Source: Gemmatimonadota bacterium (GTDB taxonomy: Bacteria; Latescibacterota; UBA2968; UBA8231). Taken from it: a stretch of DNA of 64,000 nt. Where the stretch lies: positions 1 to 64,000 of the forward strand of contig JABHFS010000076.1 of NCBI GenBank assembly GCA_018672475.1. The letters run 5' to 3'. This document shows, in pieces, positions 1 to 8,271 of the stretch; the stretch's first letter is position 1; every line of letters starts with the position of its first letter. The notes under the pieces are model-generated. The model did not search any database. It had not been told where the DNA came from and was given only the letters and a program-made list of their open reading frames with translations. A program made the position numbers and the translations under genes.

Positions 1-1
1 C

Positions 2-289
2 CCGGGTGACGAGTGGTTTCTCAACGCCGAGTTGGGTTACAATATCACGCGCAAGCTGATGCTGATGGGTAAATACGAGTTGCTGCGCAGCGATCCGTCA
101 ATTGAGTTCGGCTCGATCGTCAACCGTTCGCAGATCAAGCGCATCGCCTTTATGATGCCGGTCTTGCTCTACGCCATCGATGAGCACACGGCGGTGGAGG
201 CCGCGCTGCGCATCTCGCTCAATGGTCGCAATTATCCAGCCGGACAGCAGTTTATCCTGGGGGTATCGTCGGCGATAGGCGGGAGCTGA
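2..289 (+). CDS. C-terminal end of an unrecognised protein, possibly outer-membrane
   Basis: An open frame enters from the left edge and stops at TGA 287-289, leaving the last 95 residues. The segment alternates polar and hydrophobic residues (for example FLNAELGYNITRKLMLMGKYE) and ends in a short run with a phenylalanine a few residues before the stop, as in the last strands of an outer-membrane beta-barrel. That is an inference from pattern only; no family is recognised. The true start lies outside the window. It converges with the minus-strand cytochrome-type gene only 7 bases downstream, so it is the last gene of its own unit. Confidence 0.6.
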   Translation, partial: PGDEWFLNAELGYNITRKLMLMGKYELLRSDPSIEFGSIVNRSQIKRIAFMMPVLLYAIDEHTAVEAALRISLNGRNYPAGQQFILGVSSAIGGS

Positions 290-296
290 AGGACAC

Positions 297-1985
297 TCAA
301 CGACGCAACTGCTGCAATCGCCGTTCGATGCCCTCGGCCATCGCCGGCCGTTGGCGGATGACTTCGTCGAGGTGTGGTTGCGCTTCTTCGCCTCGCCCTA
401 ACATGTGCAATGCAATGCCCAAATTGAAATGGGCTTGTACAAAATCAGGTTGACGCCGCAGGGCTTCTTTGAGGTGGGTGACGGCGCGGTCCAATTTTTT
501 GTCCTGTGCCAGCGCGATGCCGTAGTTGACCCGCGCCTCGACATAATCGGGGTTGTGTTCGAGCGCCAATTCGAATTCTGTGAATGCCAGCGCTGGCTTG
601 CCCGAACCCAAATAGAACATTGCCAGCGTATGGTGCGTGTCCCAGTCGGCCGGGTCGGCAGCGATCAACATCTTATAGCCGTCGATTTCCTGTAACATCC
701 ACTTGCGATAGAAGTCCCGTTTGAGCTGGGGCAGGTCTGCAGCCCGTCGAGGCAGAACCTGGAGGGTTAGATCGCCCATCTCGTCGGCCGAGTGCAACCC
801 GTAGCGCACCCGCAGTGGTGGGTCGTGTGGGTTGCGGGAGTTTTTCGCGGAGTTGTCGTAGCTGTATTCCATGACCAGCGTAGTGCCGGCGGGTAGAAAG
901 ACGGGTTGCTGGAAGCGGTAATCGTCCTGCCAGTTGAAATCCCAATCCTCGATCCAGATCAACCCTTGTTCGCGGCCGTCGGGCAGTTCGGCGTAGGCCT
1001 TGGTCTCCGTGCCGAGGTAGTGGGCGTGTGGGTAGATGGTCAGCACTTCGACATCGACGGGCAGTTTGTAGGTGTCGCGGATGCGGTAATCGCTCGCGCC
1101 GGCCGGGATGTCGATATCCTTGCGCCCTAGGCGCAGCATGGCCGGTCGCCGTTTCGGTGGGCCGTCGGCGAAGAATAGCCCGACGCGAGATTGGATGGGT
1201 TCGGCTTTGCCTGTGGGCAGCATGTGCAGTTGCAGTAGTAAGTCGGTGTCCGGCTCCAGACGCCAGGCCAGGCTATCGCTGCCGGCATAGGGGGTTTTGC
1301 CCTGGGTCCAACCGAGAAAGTGCCCGTCGGCGTCCTGGGCTTCGCCGAAGCTCATGCCCTCGAAACCCGGTTCGTCGTCGAGTTCGTCTTTGCGCCTGGC
1401 CGCGCCGGATCGGTCTACCATCATGGTGGCGTGGTGCACGATACGGGCATTTTCAGGTTTGAATTCGATCGCCTTGATATAGCGCGTTTCGTCGACAGGC
1501 AGCGGAATTACGAAATTGCGGAAGACATCCGGGCCGTCCGCGCGCAGGGTATAGGCGACGGACATCGACGCGACGAGGTCGGGTGGCCCGAGCTCCCAAT
1601 CGGTTTCCCATTGCGGTCGGGGCGGCAGGTCGGCCGCCGCGCCTTCTTGCTCGCCTTCGTCGATCCAGCGTTGTATCGTCTTGATTTGTTCATCGGTCAA
1701 TCCGCGCTCGCCGACGAAGTGGCCGTAGCCGCGTTTGGGTTTCCACGGTGGCATATAGCGGGTCTGCGTGACGAAGGCGATTTGCTCGGCGCGGGCGATA
1801 ACATCGACATAGTCGAGCAGGCTGAAGGGCGCCGAGCCTTCTGGGCGGTGGCAGGCGGCGCAGTGCTCGAAAACTATGGGGGCGATATCGCGATTGAAGG
1901 TCGTCGGCTCTCGGGGCTCGTCCGCGCTGCAGCCGAAACAGGCCGCGATAAGGGCTAGGAATCGGCGGACGGTAATTTTCTTCAT
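297..1985 (-). CDS. Haem-binding, copper type II monooxygenase-like, TPR lipoprotein
   Basis: A 562-residue exported protein. The N-terminus (MKKITVRRFLALIAACFGC) is a signal peptide with a possible lipidation cysteine. A cytochrome c haem site CAACH lies at about residues 42-46. The middle carries His-rich segments typical of the copper type II ascorbate-dependent monooxygenase fold (VHHATMM, LLLQLHM, YPHAHYLG), and the C-terminal 130 residues hold three TPR-like repeats. The ATG at 1985 overlaps the TGA of the upstream redoxin gene by four bases, which fixes the start and indicates translational coupling. Family members of this layout are usually uncharacterised; oxidation or hydroxylation outside the cytoplasm is inferred. 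A paralogue without TPRs lies at 12927-14285. Confidence 0.85.
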   Translation of the reverse strand: MKKITVRRFLALIAACFGCSADEPREPTTFNRDIAPIVFEHCAACHRPEGSAPFSLLDYVDVIARAEQIAFVTQTRYMPPWKPKRGYGHFVGERGLTDEQIKTIQRWIDEGEQEGAAADLPPRPQWETDWELGPPDLVASMSVAYTLRADGPDVFRNFVIPLPVDETRYIKAIEFKPENARIVHHATMMVDRSGAARRKDELDDEPGFEGMSFGEAQDADGHFLGWTQGKTPYAGSDSLAWRLEPDTDLLLQLHMLPTGKAEPIQSRVGLFFADGPPKRRPAMLRLGRKDIDIPAGASDYRIRDTYKLPVDVEVLTIYPHAHYLGTETKAYAELPDGREQGLIWIEDWDFNWQDDYRFQQPVFLPAGTTLVMEYSYDNSAKNSRNPHDPPLRVRYGLHSADEMGDLTLQVLPRRAADLPQLKRDFYRKWMLQEIDGYKMLIAADPADWDTHHTLAMFYLGSGKPALAFTEFELALEHNPDYVEARVNYGIALAQDKKLDRAVTHLKEALRRQPDFVQAHFNLGIALHMLGRGEEAQPHLDEVIRQRPAMAEGIERRLQQLRR

Positions 1986-2536
1986 TGCAAGTCGGAGATA
2001 AAACAGCCGATCGCTCGAGTGACGCTGGGGTCCGGGCTTTGGCCGGCAAGTGCGGCGGTGAGCGCGTCGGCGAGATCTTGTTTGCTCGCTTGCGGACGCG
2101 CCTTGTCGAGGGCGGTGTAGCGGTCGTCGATACGGCCGCGGTACAGGACATTGCCGTGCGGGCCGAGGACCGCAGTTTCCGGGGTGGTGCTCGCCCCCAC
2201 GCGACGGACGAGCACGTGTTGCGTGTCGCGTGCGACTTGGCCCGGCAGGCCGTATTCTTCGCGGTGATGGCGGATGGCGTCGGGAGTTTCGTTGGGATCT
2301 GGATAGACCAGCCAGAAGTCGGTACCTTGCGGCGCGAAGCGTTCGTGCAGCGCGGCGATGGTTGGCGCGTAGCGGTTGGAGATCGGGCAATCGGTTTGTA
2401 CGAAGAGCAAGACCGTAGCCTGGGCATCGCTTGTGAAAGGGTCGACGGGGTAGCCGTCTAAATCGAGGGCTTTAGGACGGTCAGCGCGGCAGCTGAGTAG
2501 GGCGAGGAGCAGGATGATTGGGATGGTTTTACGCAT
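1982..2536 (-). CDS. Thioredoxin-fold redoxin lipoprotein
   Basis: A 184-residue AhpC/TSA or redoxin-type protein. The start at 2536 gives a lipoprotein signal (MRKTIPIILLLALLSC, lipid cysteine at residue 16). An alternative longer frame to 2668 would bury that signal and is rejected. The active region reads TDCPISNRY with a single catalytic cysteine at residue 50, and a second cysteine sits near the end (GCFI, residue 178). This pattern is known for redoxins encoded next to, or fused to, copper monooxygenase-like cytochromes. The downstream gene starts inside its stop codon, so the two proteins are probably made together and may act as electron-transfer partners outside the cytoplasm. The partnership is inferred from coupling. 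Confidence 0.85.
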   Translation of the reverse strand: MRKTIPIILLLALLSCRADRPKALDLDGYPVDPFTSDAQATVLLFVQTDCPISNRYAPTIAALHERFAPQGTDFWLVYPDPNETPDAIRHHREEYGLPGQVARDTQHVLVRRVGASTTPETAVLGPHGNVLYRGRIDDRYTALDKARPQASKQDLADALTAALAGQSPDPSVTRAIGCFISDLQ

Positions 2537-2590
2537 GGGAGAAGGATAGAGATTGTGGGGGATGGGTGCAAGGGGTGGCTTTGGATACTG

Positions 2591-2623
2591 GTGGACTGTT
2601 GAGGGGTATTCCCTGTGCTCATT
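2591..2623 (+). repeat. Intergenic motif GGGGTATTCCC, copy A
   Basis: The core GGGGTATTCCC (2603-2613) is preceded by GGACTG and followed by TGTGCTCATT. Related copies lie at 19890-19909 and 44371-44400; copy C shares GCTCATT after the core. It sits between the divergent redoxin and sigma-factor genes. Function is unknown; see the 44371-44488 element for the best-preserved version. Confidence 0.45.
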
Positions 2624-2749
2624 TGGTTTAATAATAAATGCCGCGTAAAAGCAAATGCTTCGCGTCAATTGATGATAGAATGGCCTGTCGATATCTGTCT
2701 ACAGGTTTTTTTGTTGTTTATGGAATAAATAAGGCTTGTACATTGTCTA

Positions 2750-3325
2750 ATGGCTATGTCGGAACGAGGGGCGACAGATACAGCGCTTATCGACCGGGCG
2801 CGGGAGGGGGACGAGACGGCATTTCGCGTCCTAGTCGAACGCTACGAGTCCCAGGTCGCCGCGACGGTCGTGGGTATGTTGGGACCGGGCGATGAGGCCG
2901 ATGACGTGGGCCAGGAGACTTTTGTGCGCTTTTATCGAGCGCTGGCCAAGTTTCGTGGCGATGCGGCGCTGGGTACGTATCTGACGCGTATCGCGATGAA
3001 CCTCTCTCTCAACGCGATCAAGCGTCGGCAAAAACAACGCTGGCGGTTTTGGAGCCGGGACGACGAGGAAAAAGCCCCGCCTGAATCTAGTGTCGACGGC
3101 CGAGACGAACAGGCGGCGGAGGGACGCAGCGAGGCGGTGCACGCGGCGCTGGCCCGGCTCAAACCTGATTTCAGGGCGGTGGTGGTGTTGCGCATGCTCG
3201 ACGGTTATTCGACTAAAGAGACGGCTGCATTGTTGAAAATTGCGGAGGGCACGGTGCTCTCCCGGCTTTCGCGCGCGATGAAACAACTGGAGACCATCCT
3301 CAAAAACGAGGTGGACCTATTATGA
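2750..3325 (+). CDS. ECF-type RNA polymerase sigma factor
   Basis: A 191-residue sigma-70 family factor of group IV. Region 2 is seen at about residues 20-90 (LIDRAREGDETAFRVLVERY, then GQETFVRFYRAL and TRIAMNLSLNAIKRRQ). Region 4 lies at about 125-185 (LKPDFRAVVVLRMLDGYS, then an HTH with EGTVLSRLSRAM). A charged linker separates them. The ATG at 2750 has no clear ribosome site, and a second ATG at 2756 is equally possible. The stop codon overlaps the start of the anti-sigma gene (ATGA). It is expected to direct RNA polymerase to an envelope-response regulon, held in check by the next gene. Confidence 0.93.
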   Translation: MAMSERGATDTALIDRAREGDETAFRVLVERYESQVAATVVGMLGPGDEADDVGQETFVRFYRALAKFRGDAALGTYLTRIAMNLSLNAIKRRQKQRWRFWSRDDEEKAPPESSVDGRDEQAAEGRSEAVHAALARLKPDFRAVVVLRMLDGYSTKETAALLKIAEGTVLSRLSRAMKQLETILKNEVDLL

Positions 3326-3732
3326 ATGAAAGCGATCGAATTGAGATGATGCGGGCCTTGGCGGACGAAATGTCCATTGAGGAACGGGAGGCCTTCGAAC
3401 GGGTATTGGCCGATGATCCCGTATTGCGCGCCGAGTGGGCGTCCTTGCAGGGGGTCGAGGGCCTGTTGCACAAGAGTCGCGCCGAATCGTTCCGGCCTTT
3501 CTTCGCCGTCCGGGTCGCGCGGCGGATCGAAGGGGCCGACGAGGAGAGCTTGGCCGACGCACTGGTGTGGCTTTTTCGCCCGCTGGCGCCGGTGGTGTTG
3601 GTCTTGGCGGTCTTTCTGGCGTTGAGTAATTGGAACGAACGCGAACTGGTAGGAGAAGAGGCCTCGTTTTTAGAAGCGGTATTTGTCGCGGTGCCGGCTA
3701 CGGTCGAAGCGGCCTACGTCATGGATATGTGA
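3322..3732 (+). CDS. Membrane-anchored anti-sigma factor (putative)
   Basis: A 136-residue protein with an acidic, helical cytoplasmic half and one membrane segment at about residues 86-103 (LAPVVLVLAVFLAL), followed by a short outer segment. The N-terminal region (LADEMSIEEREAFERVLADD) resembles the zinc-finger-free anti-sigma start in which a short helical domain binds region 2/4 of an ECF factor. No HxxxCxxC motif is present. The start codon overlaps the sigma-factor stop by four bases. Function is inferred from topology and position; sequence alone does not identify a named family. Confidence 0.7.
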   Translation: MNESDRIEMMRALADEMSIEEREAFERVLADDPVLRAEWASLQGVEGLLHKSRAESFRPFFAVRVARRIEGADEESLADALVWLFRPLAPVVLVLAVFLALSNWNERELVGEEASFLEAVFVAVPATVEAAYVMDM

Positions 3733-3740
3733 GGCGGGCG

Positions 3741-4136
3741 ATGCAAGCAAAAACAAAAAGCGGGTTGATCCTCGGCAGCACCCTATTGATTGGCGCGTTG
3801 CTCGGCGCGCTGCTCTTTGGTTGGTTCGTGCGCGACCGAATGCGGCACATTCCGCATCCGCGGCATTTTAGCCACAGGATGGAGCGGATGATCGAGCCGC
3901 AGGACGAGGCGCAACAGGTCGCGCTGCGGGAAATTCTCATGCGCTATCAGGATAAGCTGTGGGATATCGACATAGCGCATCGGGAGGGGTTGAAGGCGCA
4001 TATGGATGCAGTGTTGGCGGAGTTGCGGCCGATTCTGTCGGAAGAGCAGTTTCGTCGCGTGGAGCGACGGCGACGGCGGCTTGGCGAGTTGATGGGGCCT
4101 TGGCGTGATGGGCGGCGGAATCGACAACGGGAGTGA
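3741..4136 (+). CDS. Membrane-anchored periplasmic sensor/metal-resistance-like protein
   Basis: A 131-residue protein starting at ATG 3741 after a GAGGCGGG ribosome site. One N-terminal membrane segment (SGLILGSTLLIGALLGALLFGW) is followed by a His/Arg-rich stretch (HIPHPRHFSHRMERM) and an all-helical domain with EILMRYQDKLWD and LRPILSEEQFRRVERRRRR. This resembles the Metal_resist/CnrX/Spy group, whose members sit in the periplasm and sense metal or misfolded protein. Position directly after sigma and anti-sigma genes suggests it tunes their release, as CnrX does for CnrYH. Metal specificity cannot be read from the sequence. Confidence 0.7.
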   Translation: MQAKTKSGLILGSTLLIGALLGALLFGWFVRDRMRHIPHPRHFSHRMERMIEPQDEAQQVALREILMRYQDKLWDIDIAHREGLKAHMDAVLAELRPILSEEQFRRVERRRRRLGELMGPWRDGRRNRQRE

Positions 4137-4543
4137 AGTGGTTTTTTCAAAAAATGGAAATGGATGGCAACGATCGTTTGTCTAATGCGGCGTATGTAGA
4201 TGATTCGCGTTAGCTTCGGCCTAAATAAAAGGCAAGCTGTTTGGGGACAAGCCATGGCGCGAGAGGTCGACAATCGCCACCACTCCTTCCACTCGCCGCT
4301 TCGAATCGGGCTGAATGAAGATTCGGCGAAAACGATCCCGGATTTAAAGGCCAACATGCAAGAGTCGCATTACCCAAATAATACCTTCGCGTCTGTCTGC
4401 CGATCAGACGTTACCTTCTCGGTAACACCTGCAACCTTAAAGTGTGTTAAATATATCAAATGTGATCGCTTCTAACGCCAAGTTGTCGGACCAGTCATCG
4501 AACGGTTCAACAACCAACGAACTAATAAGAGGTTGAAACTACT
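4137..4543. other. Non-coding gap upstream of the CotH gene
   Basis: About 400 bases without a convincing gene. A 91-codon frame at 4200-4475 has no ribosome site and no recognisable protein character. Two short hairpins sit at 4391-4409 (GTCTG/CAGAC) and 4410-4426 (GTTACC/GGTAAC) and may belong to the leader of the next gene. GGAA at 4156 and GTCTAA at 4180 resemble a spaced ECF-type promoter. Confidence 0.4.
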
Positions 4544-7123
4544 ATGTACCCCGAACTGCCGATCTCAGACCGCGCAGTGGTTGTTAAAAATAGACCGCCA
4601 GCCGCAGGTATCAGCCTGTCCCTATGGCTCACGGTGTTGCTATCTCTCCTTTGTGTAGACCTTGTTCCTCCAGCACACGCTAAACCCTACCGAGTAGCTG
4701 CGCCGGATACGCGCGCAGCAAAGGCCATTCAATCACCACAGACCGACACCAGCGATTCTTACTATAAACTTGATCGGGTACTGGCAGTCGATATCGATAT
4801 CTCGCCGACGGGCTGGGATAGCCTGCGCGCCCAATCACGCACCCTGGCCGATATTCTTGGTGGCGAAGACTGTCTCGGCGCACCGGCCGACGATATTTTC
4901 TCGTGGTTCAGTGCCACAGTCACGGTGGATGGTGAAACTCATACCGAGGTCGCCGTGCGGAAGAAGGGCTTCCTTGGATCGTTGAGTACACAAAAACCGT
5001 CTTTAAAAGTGCGATTCGACAAATTCGTCGATGACCAATTCCTCGGGGGGGTTTTGAAACGCCTGACCCTGAACAATGCCCAGCAGGATCCATCAATGAT
5101 CAATACCTGCCTCTCCTACCACCTCTTTGCCAGTGCCGGACTACCGGCGCCGCGGTGCAACTTTGCCACCGTGCGGGTCAATGGCGAGAATCTGGGCCTC
5201 TATGTTCAAGTCGAGAGCATCAAAACTCGTTTTCTCGAGCGCAATTTTACCGATCCGACCGGCAACCTCTACGAAGGCACCATAAGCGATTTTCGCCCAC
5301 AGTGGCGGGGCACTTTCGAAAAAAAAACCAACGAAGACCGACGCAACTGGTCTGATATAGACACCGTGGTCAATGCCCTACAAGACCCATCCTCGGCAGG
5401 TCTCGAAGCACTGTCCGAGATCATCGATATAGACCGCTTCTACACCTTCTGGGCTCTCGAGGTCCTCGTCGGCCATTGGGATGGTTATGCCGGAAATCGC
5501 AACAACTTCTATTTCTATCGCGAGCCCGATTCGCGTTTCATCTTCGTCCCATGGGGCACCGACCAGGTCTTCACCACCATCGACAGTCCTTTCGACGAAT
5601 TCCGATCACCGCCCTCGGTTGCGGCACATGGAGCCATTGCCCATCGCCTCTACCGAGACGACGCAACTCGTGCTGTCTACGTGGCTCGTCTGAAGAAATT
5701 GCTCGATACCGTCTGGAATGAAACGAAATTGCTGGAATTGATCGACCAGATGGCCGTCTTAGTACAAGAGCATACGTTGGAAGAAATGCGGGGTCCTGCG
5801 GCCCGAGATGCCGAGCGCGTGCGGAGATTTATCCGCGGACGCCGTGCCGCGATCCTAGCCGACCTCGACCCGCAACCACCGCGCTGGCCGTGGCCACTGA
5901 CCTCGGCTGATTTCTGCTGGCCCGAGCGAGGTACCTTCGACATTAACTTCGAGGCGACGTGGGGTACGGTCGATAGCGAAAAACCTATAGAAGAGGGACT
6001 CACCACCTACAATACCTATGAATTAGGCGGCGCGAGTGTACCCTTCGTCGAAACCGGCGTGACCGCTGGCATCGACAAAGACGACCAACAAAACGCGACT
6101 CTCATCTTCTTCGGCCTCACCACGGAATCAGACCTGGATTTGTTAATTGTAACGCTACCGCTGGACCTCGTAACCAGTGGCTCCAGCGCGGGCATCGAGG
6201 GACTGCATCTGGCGCTGGCACCTCCCTATATCTTCCCGAAATTCGATGGTTTTATCGGTAAAGGTCGAGTGGTATTCAACGAGGCCGGGACCGAAGCCGG
6301 TTCTAAAGTAATCGGTCGGGTGTACGGTACCCTTTACGGTGGCGAAACAGATGACGAGGCGAAAGAAAGAGACCGCGATGGGGACAGCCATAACGATGCG
6401 CTCGCAACCGACAAAGACCTAATCATAAACGAACTAGCCGCCAAAGGCGACCCACTGGACTGGCTCGAACTGTACAATGATACGCCGCGAGAAATTCGTC
6501 TGGCCGAGTTCGTTATTGCCGACGATTTAAATGACGAGAGCAAGCGCGTTGCCTTTCCCGACGATATGGTCGTCCAACCTGGTGAGTACCTACAGATAGT
6601 GCTCGACAAAAAAGCTTGGCCAGGTTTCGCACTGGGGAGTGACGAAGAGTTGGGCATTTGGACTCGCGACGGGGTGCTGGTCGACCAAGTCGACTGGGAG
6701 GATGGGCAATCCCCCGAGCTACACAGCTTGGCGCGGATTCCCGACCTAACCGGCCCTTTTGAAACCGTCGAGGGAGCAACCCCGCAAGCGCCTAATCAGG
6801 TCCGAACCGCGGTGCTCGAAGAAGTTAAATCCGTACCGATAGTCTTTCGCCTGCGCGGCAATTGGCCCAATCCGTTCAACGCCACTACGATCATCGGTTT
6901 CGAACTGCCTCAGGCACTGCCACTCTACCTGACTGTCCACGATGTCCTCGGCCGACGGGTGCGCCACCTGCATGCTGGAGAAACGCTAGTCGCAGGATCT
7001 CACCAAACAGTATGGGATGGACGCGATGACCAGAATCGCCCGGTCGGCAGCGGAATCTATCCATACCGAATCCACAGCGGCGGGATCCTCATCGGAGTAG
7101 GACGGATGACACTCATTCGCTAA
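4544..7123 (+). CDS. Secreted CotH-family protein with lamin-tail domain and FlgD-like sorting tail
   Basis: An 859-residue secreted protein. Residues 1-46 form a long signal region ending PPAHA. A CotH kinase-like domain spans about 75-440, with the signature GHWDGYAGN at 310-318 and PWGTDQVF soon after. A lamin-tail domain covers about 625-730 (INELAAKGDPLDWLELYND), preceded by an Asp-rich DRDGDSHND stretch. The last 95 residues carry NWPNPFN (NPFN at 776) and an Ig-like FlgD fold ending MTLIR. CotH proteins are atypical kinases or coat/cellulosome-type assembly proteins; here it is probably surface-displayed or exported. AGAGG lies about ten bases before ATG 4544. The upstream gap is free of genes. 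Confidence 0.88.
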   Translation: MYPELPISDRAVVVKNRPPAAGISLSLWLTVLLSLLCVDLVPPAHAKPYRVAAPDTRAAKAIQSPQTDTSDSYYKLDRVLAVDIDISPTGWDSLRAQSRTLADILGGEDCLGAPADDIFSWFSATVTVDGETHTEVAVRKKGFLGSLSTQKPSLKVRFDKFVDDQFLGGVLKRLTLNNAQQDPSMINTCLSYHLFASAGLPAPRCNFATVRVNGENLGLYVQVESIKTRFLERNFTDPTGNLYEGTISDFRPQWRGTFEKKTNEDRRNWSDIDTVVNALQDPSSAGLEALSEIIDIDRFYTFWALEVLVGHWDGYAGNRNNFYFYREPDSRFIFVPWGTDQVFTTIDSPFDEFRSPPSVAAHGAIAHRLYRDDATRAVYVARLKKLLDTVWNETKLLELIDQMAVLVQEHTLEEMRGPAARDAERVRRFIRGRRAAILADLDPQPPRWPWPLTSADFCWPERGTFDINFEATWGTVDSEKPIEEGLTTYNTYELGGASVPFVETGVTAGIDKDDQQNATLIFFGLTTESDLDLLIVTLPLDLVTSGSSAGIEGLHLALAPPYIFPKFDGFIGKGRVVFNEAGTEAGSKVIGRVYGTLYGGETDDEAKERDRDGDSHNDALATDKDLIINELAAKGDPLDWLELYNDTPREIRLAEFVIADDLNDESKRVAFPDDMVVQPGEYLQIVLDKKAWPGFALGSDEELGIWTRDGVLVDQVDWEDGQSPELHSLARIPDLTGPFETVEGATPQAPNQVRTAVLEEVKSVPIVFRLRGNWPNPFNATTIIGFELPQALPLYLTVHDVLGRRVRHLHAGETLVAGSHQTVWDGRDDQNRPVGSGIYPYRIHSGGILIGVGRMTLIR

Positions 7124-7150
7124 GCATAGCTGTCGCCAGCGCAACCTAGT

Positions 7151-7588
7151 GTGCGCTATTGGTGGTGGACCCTAAACTACATGCTCCGCCGCCGAAGCGT
7201 CAAAGGTGCCGAGATCGGCGTTGAAGACTTCATCCAGACGTGTCACAACCTGCGGCTCGACTGCCTGGATTTTTACCAGCGAGCCTTTGCGTCGGCCGAT
7301 ACCGCCTACCTGCTCGGCATCAAGCGCCAATGCCTCGACCTCGGTCTACCGATCGGCTACCTGGGGGTGGCCTTCGCTGGCGACGACGATTTCCGGCGGG
7401 CTAAGATTGAAGAGGCCAAGTCGGCTGTCGATATTGCACTCGTCCTCGGCGCGCCGCTGATTCGCGTGTTCGGTTTGCACACCTTCGAGACCGAGGGGCG
7501 TGACCCGATGCTTGCGGCGCTGGGCCGTTGTCTGCGCGAGGTCTGCGACTATGGAAAAGAAAAGAGATGGCTATCTCTTAACATATGA
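7151..7588 (+). pseudogene. Truncated sugar phosphate isomerase/epimerase
   Basis: Starting at GTG 7151, the 145-residue frame matches the first half of a xylose-isomerase-like TIM barrel: RYWWWTLNYML start, LRLDCLDFYQ, LPIGYLGVAFAG and ALVLGAPLIRVFG. Intact members run to about 260-290 residues and continue past the EVCDYGKEK segment with metal-binding strands. Here the frame stops almost at once at 7586-7588, and the Spy-like gene begins in the same place. No ribosome site is visible. The missing half and the abrupt junction indicate a remnant. The reaction of the ancestor is unknown. Confidence 0.6.
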
Positions 7589-7608
7589 AACCGAACGGAG
7601 ATGAGAAT

Positions 7609-8202
7609 ATGAAAAAGAAATGGATTGTATTGGCCGGTGTCGTATTGGCACTGGGCGTGTTGGTTAGCGCCGCGGTGGCGCATCGCGGAGAGCGGATGCG
7701 TTCAGGGCATGGGATGCGGGGGATGATGCAGAGGTTGGATCTGACGGAAGAGCAGCAGGAACAGCTCAAGGATTTGCGCAAAGAACATCGGCAAGAGATC
7801 AAAGAGGTCAGGAGCGAAGGGCCTGAGGCGATGGGAGTCTTGCACGAAGAACACCGCGCGGCGCTGGGCAAGATTCTGAACGCGGAGCAGATGGAGAAGA
7901 TGCAGGCGATGCGGGCGGAGTTTGGCGAAGGTTTCCGCGGTGGAAAAATGCGCAGACACCGCGGGCCTGGGCGCGGTCATGGCGTGAAGAACGCGTTTGC
8001 AAAACTGGATTTGACCGACGAGCAGCAAGATGAAATCAAGGAACTGCGCAAAGCGCATCGCGAAGAAGTGGGCAAGTTGCAGAAGAAGCACCGCAAGGCG
8101 TTGGAGAAGCTGCTGAAAAAAGAGCAGCGCGCAGAATTAGAGAAACTTAAGGACGATGCGTTTTATGGCGGCAAGCAGAAGCATCGTCGTTCGATGTGGT
8201 AA
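7609..8202 (+). CDS. Spy/CpxP-like periplasmic protein with LTxxQ repeats
   Basis: A 197-residue exported protein. ATG 7609 is preceded by GGAG at the right distance and gives a clean signal peptide (MKKKWIVLAGVVLALGVLVS, cleavage after AVA); the ATG at 7585 lacks a ribosome site. The mature part holds two copies of the LTxxQ motif, DLTEEQQEQL and DLTDEQQDEIKEL, each followed by a long basic and Glu-rich helix. This is the Spy/CpxP/Metal_resist signature: a cradle-shaped periplasmic chaperone or stress sensor. It is very rich in Lys, Glu, Met and His. A strong terminator follows at 8227. It may belong to the regulon of the nearby ECF factor (inference). Confidence 0.8.
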   Translation: MKKKWIVLAGVVLALGVLVSAAVAHRGERMRSGHGMRGMMQRLDLTEEQQEQLKDLRKEHRQEIKEVRSEGPEAMGVLHEEHRAALGKILNAEQMEKMQAMRAEFGEGFRGGKMRRHRGPGRGHGVKNAFAKLDLTDEQQDEIKELRKAHREEVGKLQKKHRKALEKLLKKEQRAELEKLKDDAFYGGKQKHRRSMW

Positions 8203-8226
8203 ACGCTCGATTCGCTTGAAAGAGTG

Positions 8227-8263
8227 GCGCGTAGCAATTAATCGGTTGCTACGCGCTTTTTTT
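8227..8263 (+). terminator. Rho-independent terminator after the Spy-like gene
   Basis: A perfect 11-bp stem (GCGCGTAGCAA / TTGCTACGCGC) with an 8-base loop is followed by seven T residues. It ends transcription of the Spy-like gene and lies just before the end of the convergent minus-strand gene. Confidence 0.92.
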
Positions 8264-8271
8264 ATGCTTTA

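Noticed and set aside
1320..1958. 212-codon plus-strand frame opposite the TPR lipoprotein
   Set aside because: Shadow frame; its codon pattern mirrors the real minus-strand gene.
4200..4475. 91-codon frame upstream of the CotH gene
   Set aside because: No ribosome site, mixed composition and stem-loops inside; more likely leader DNA.
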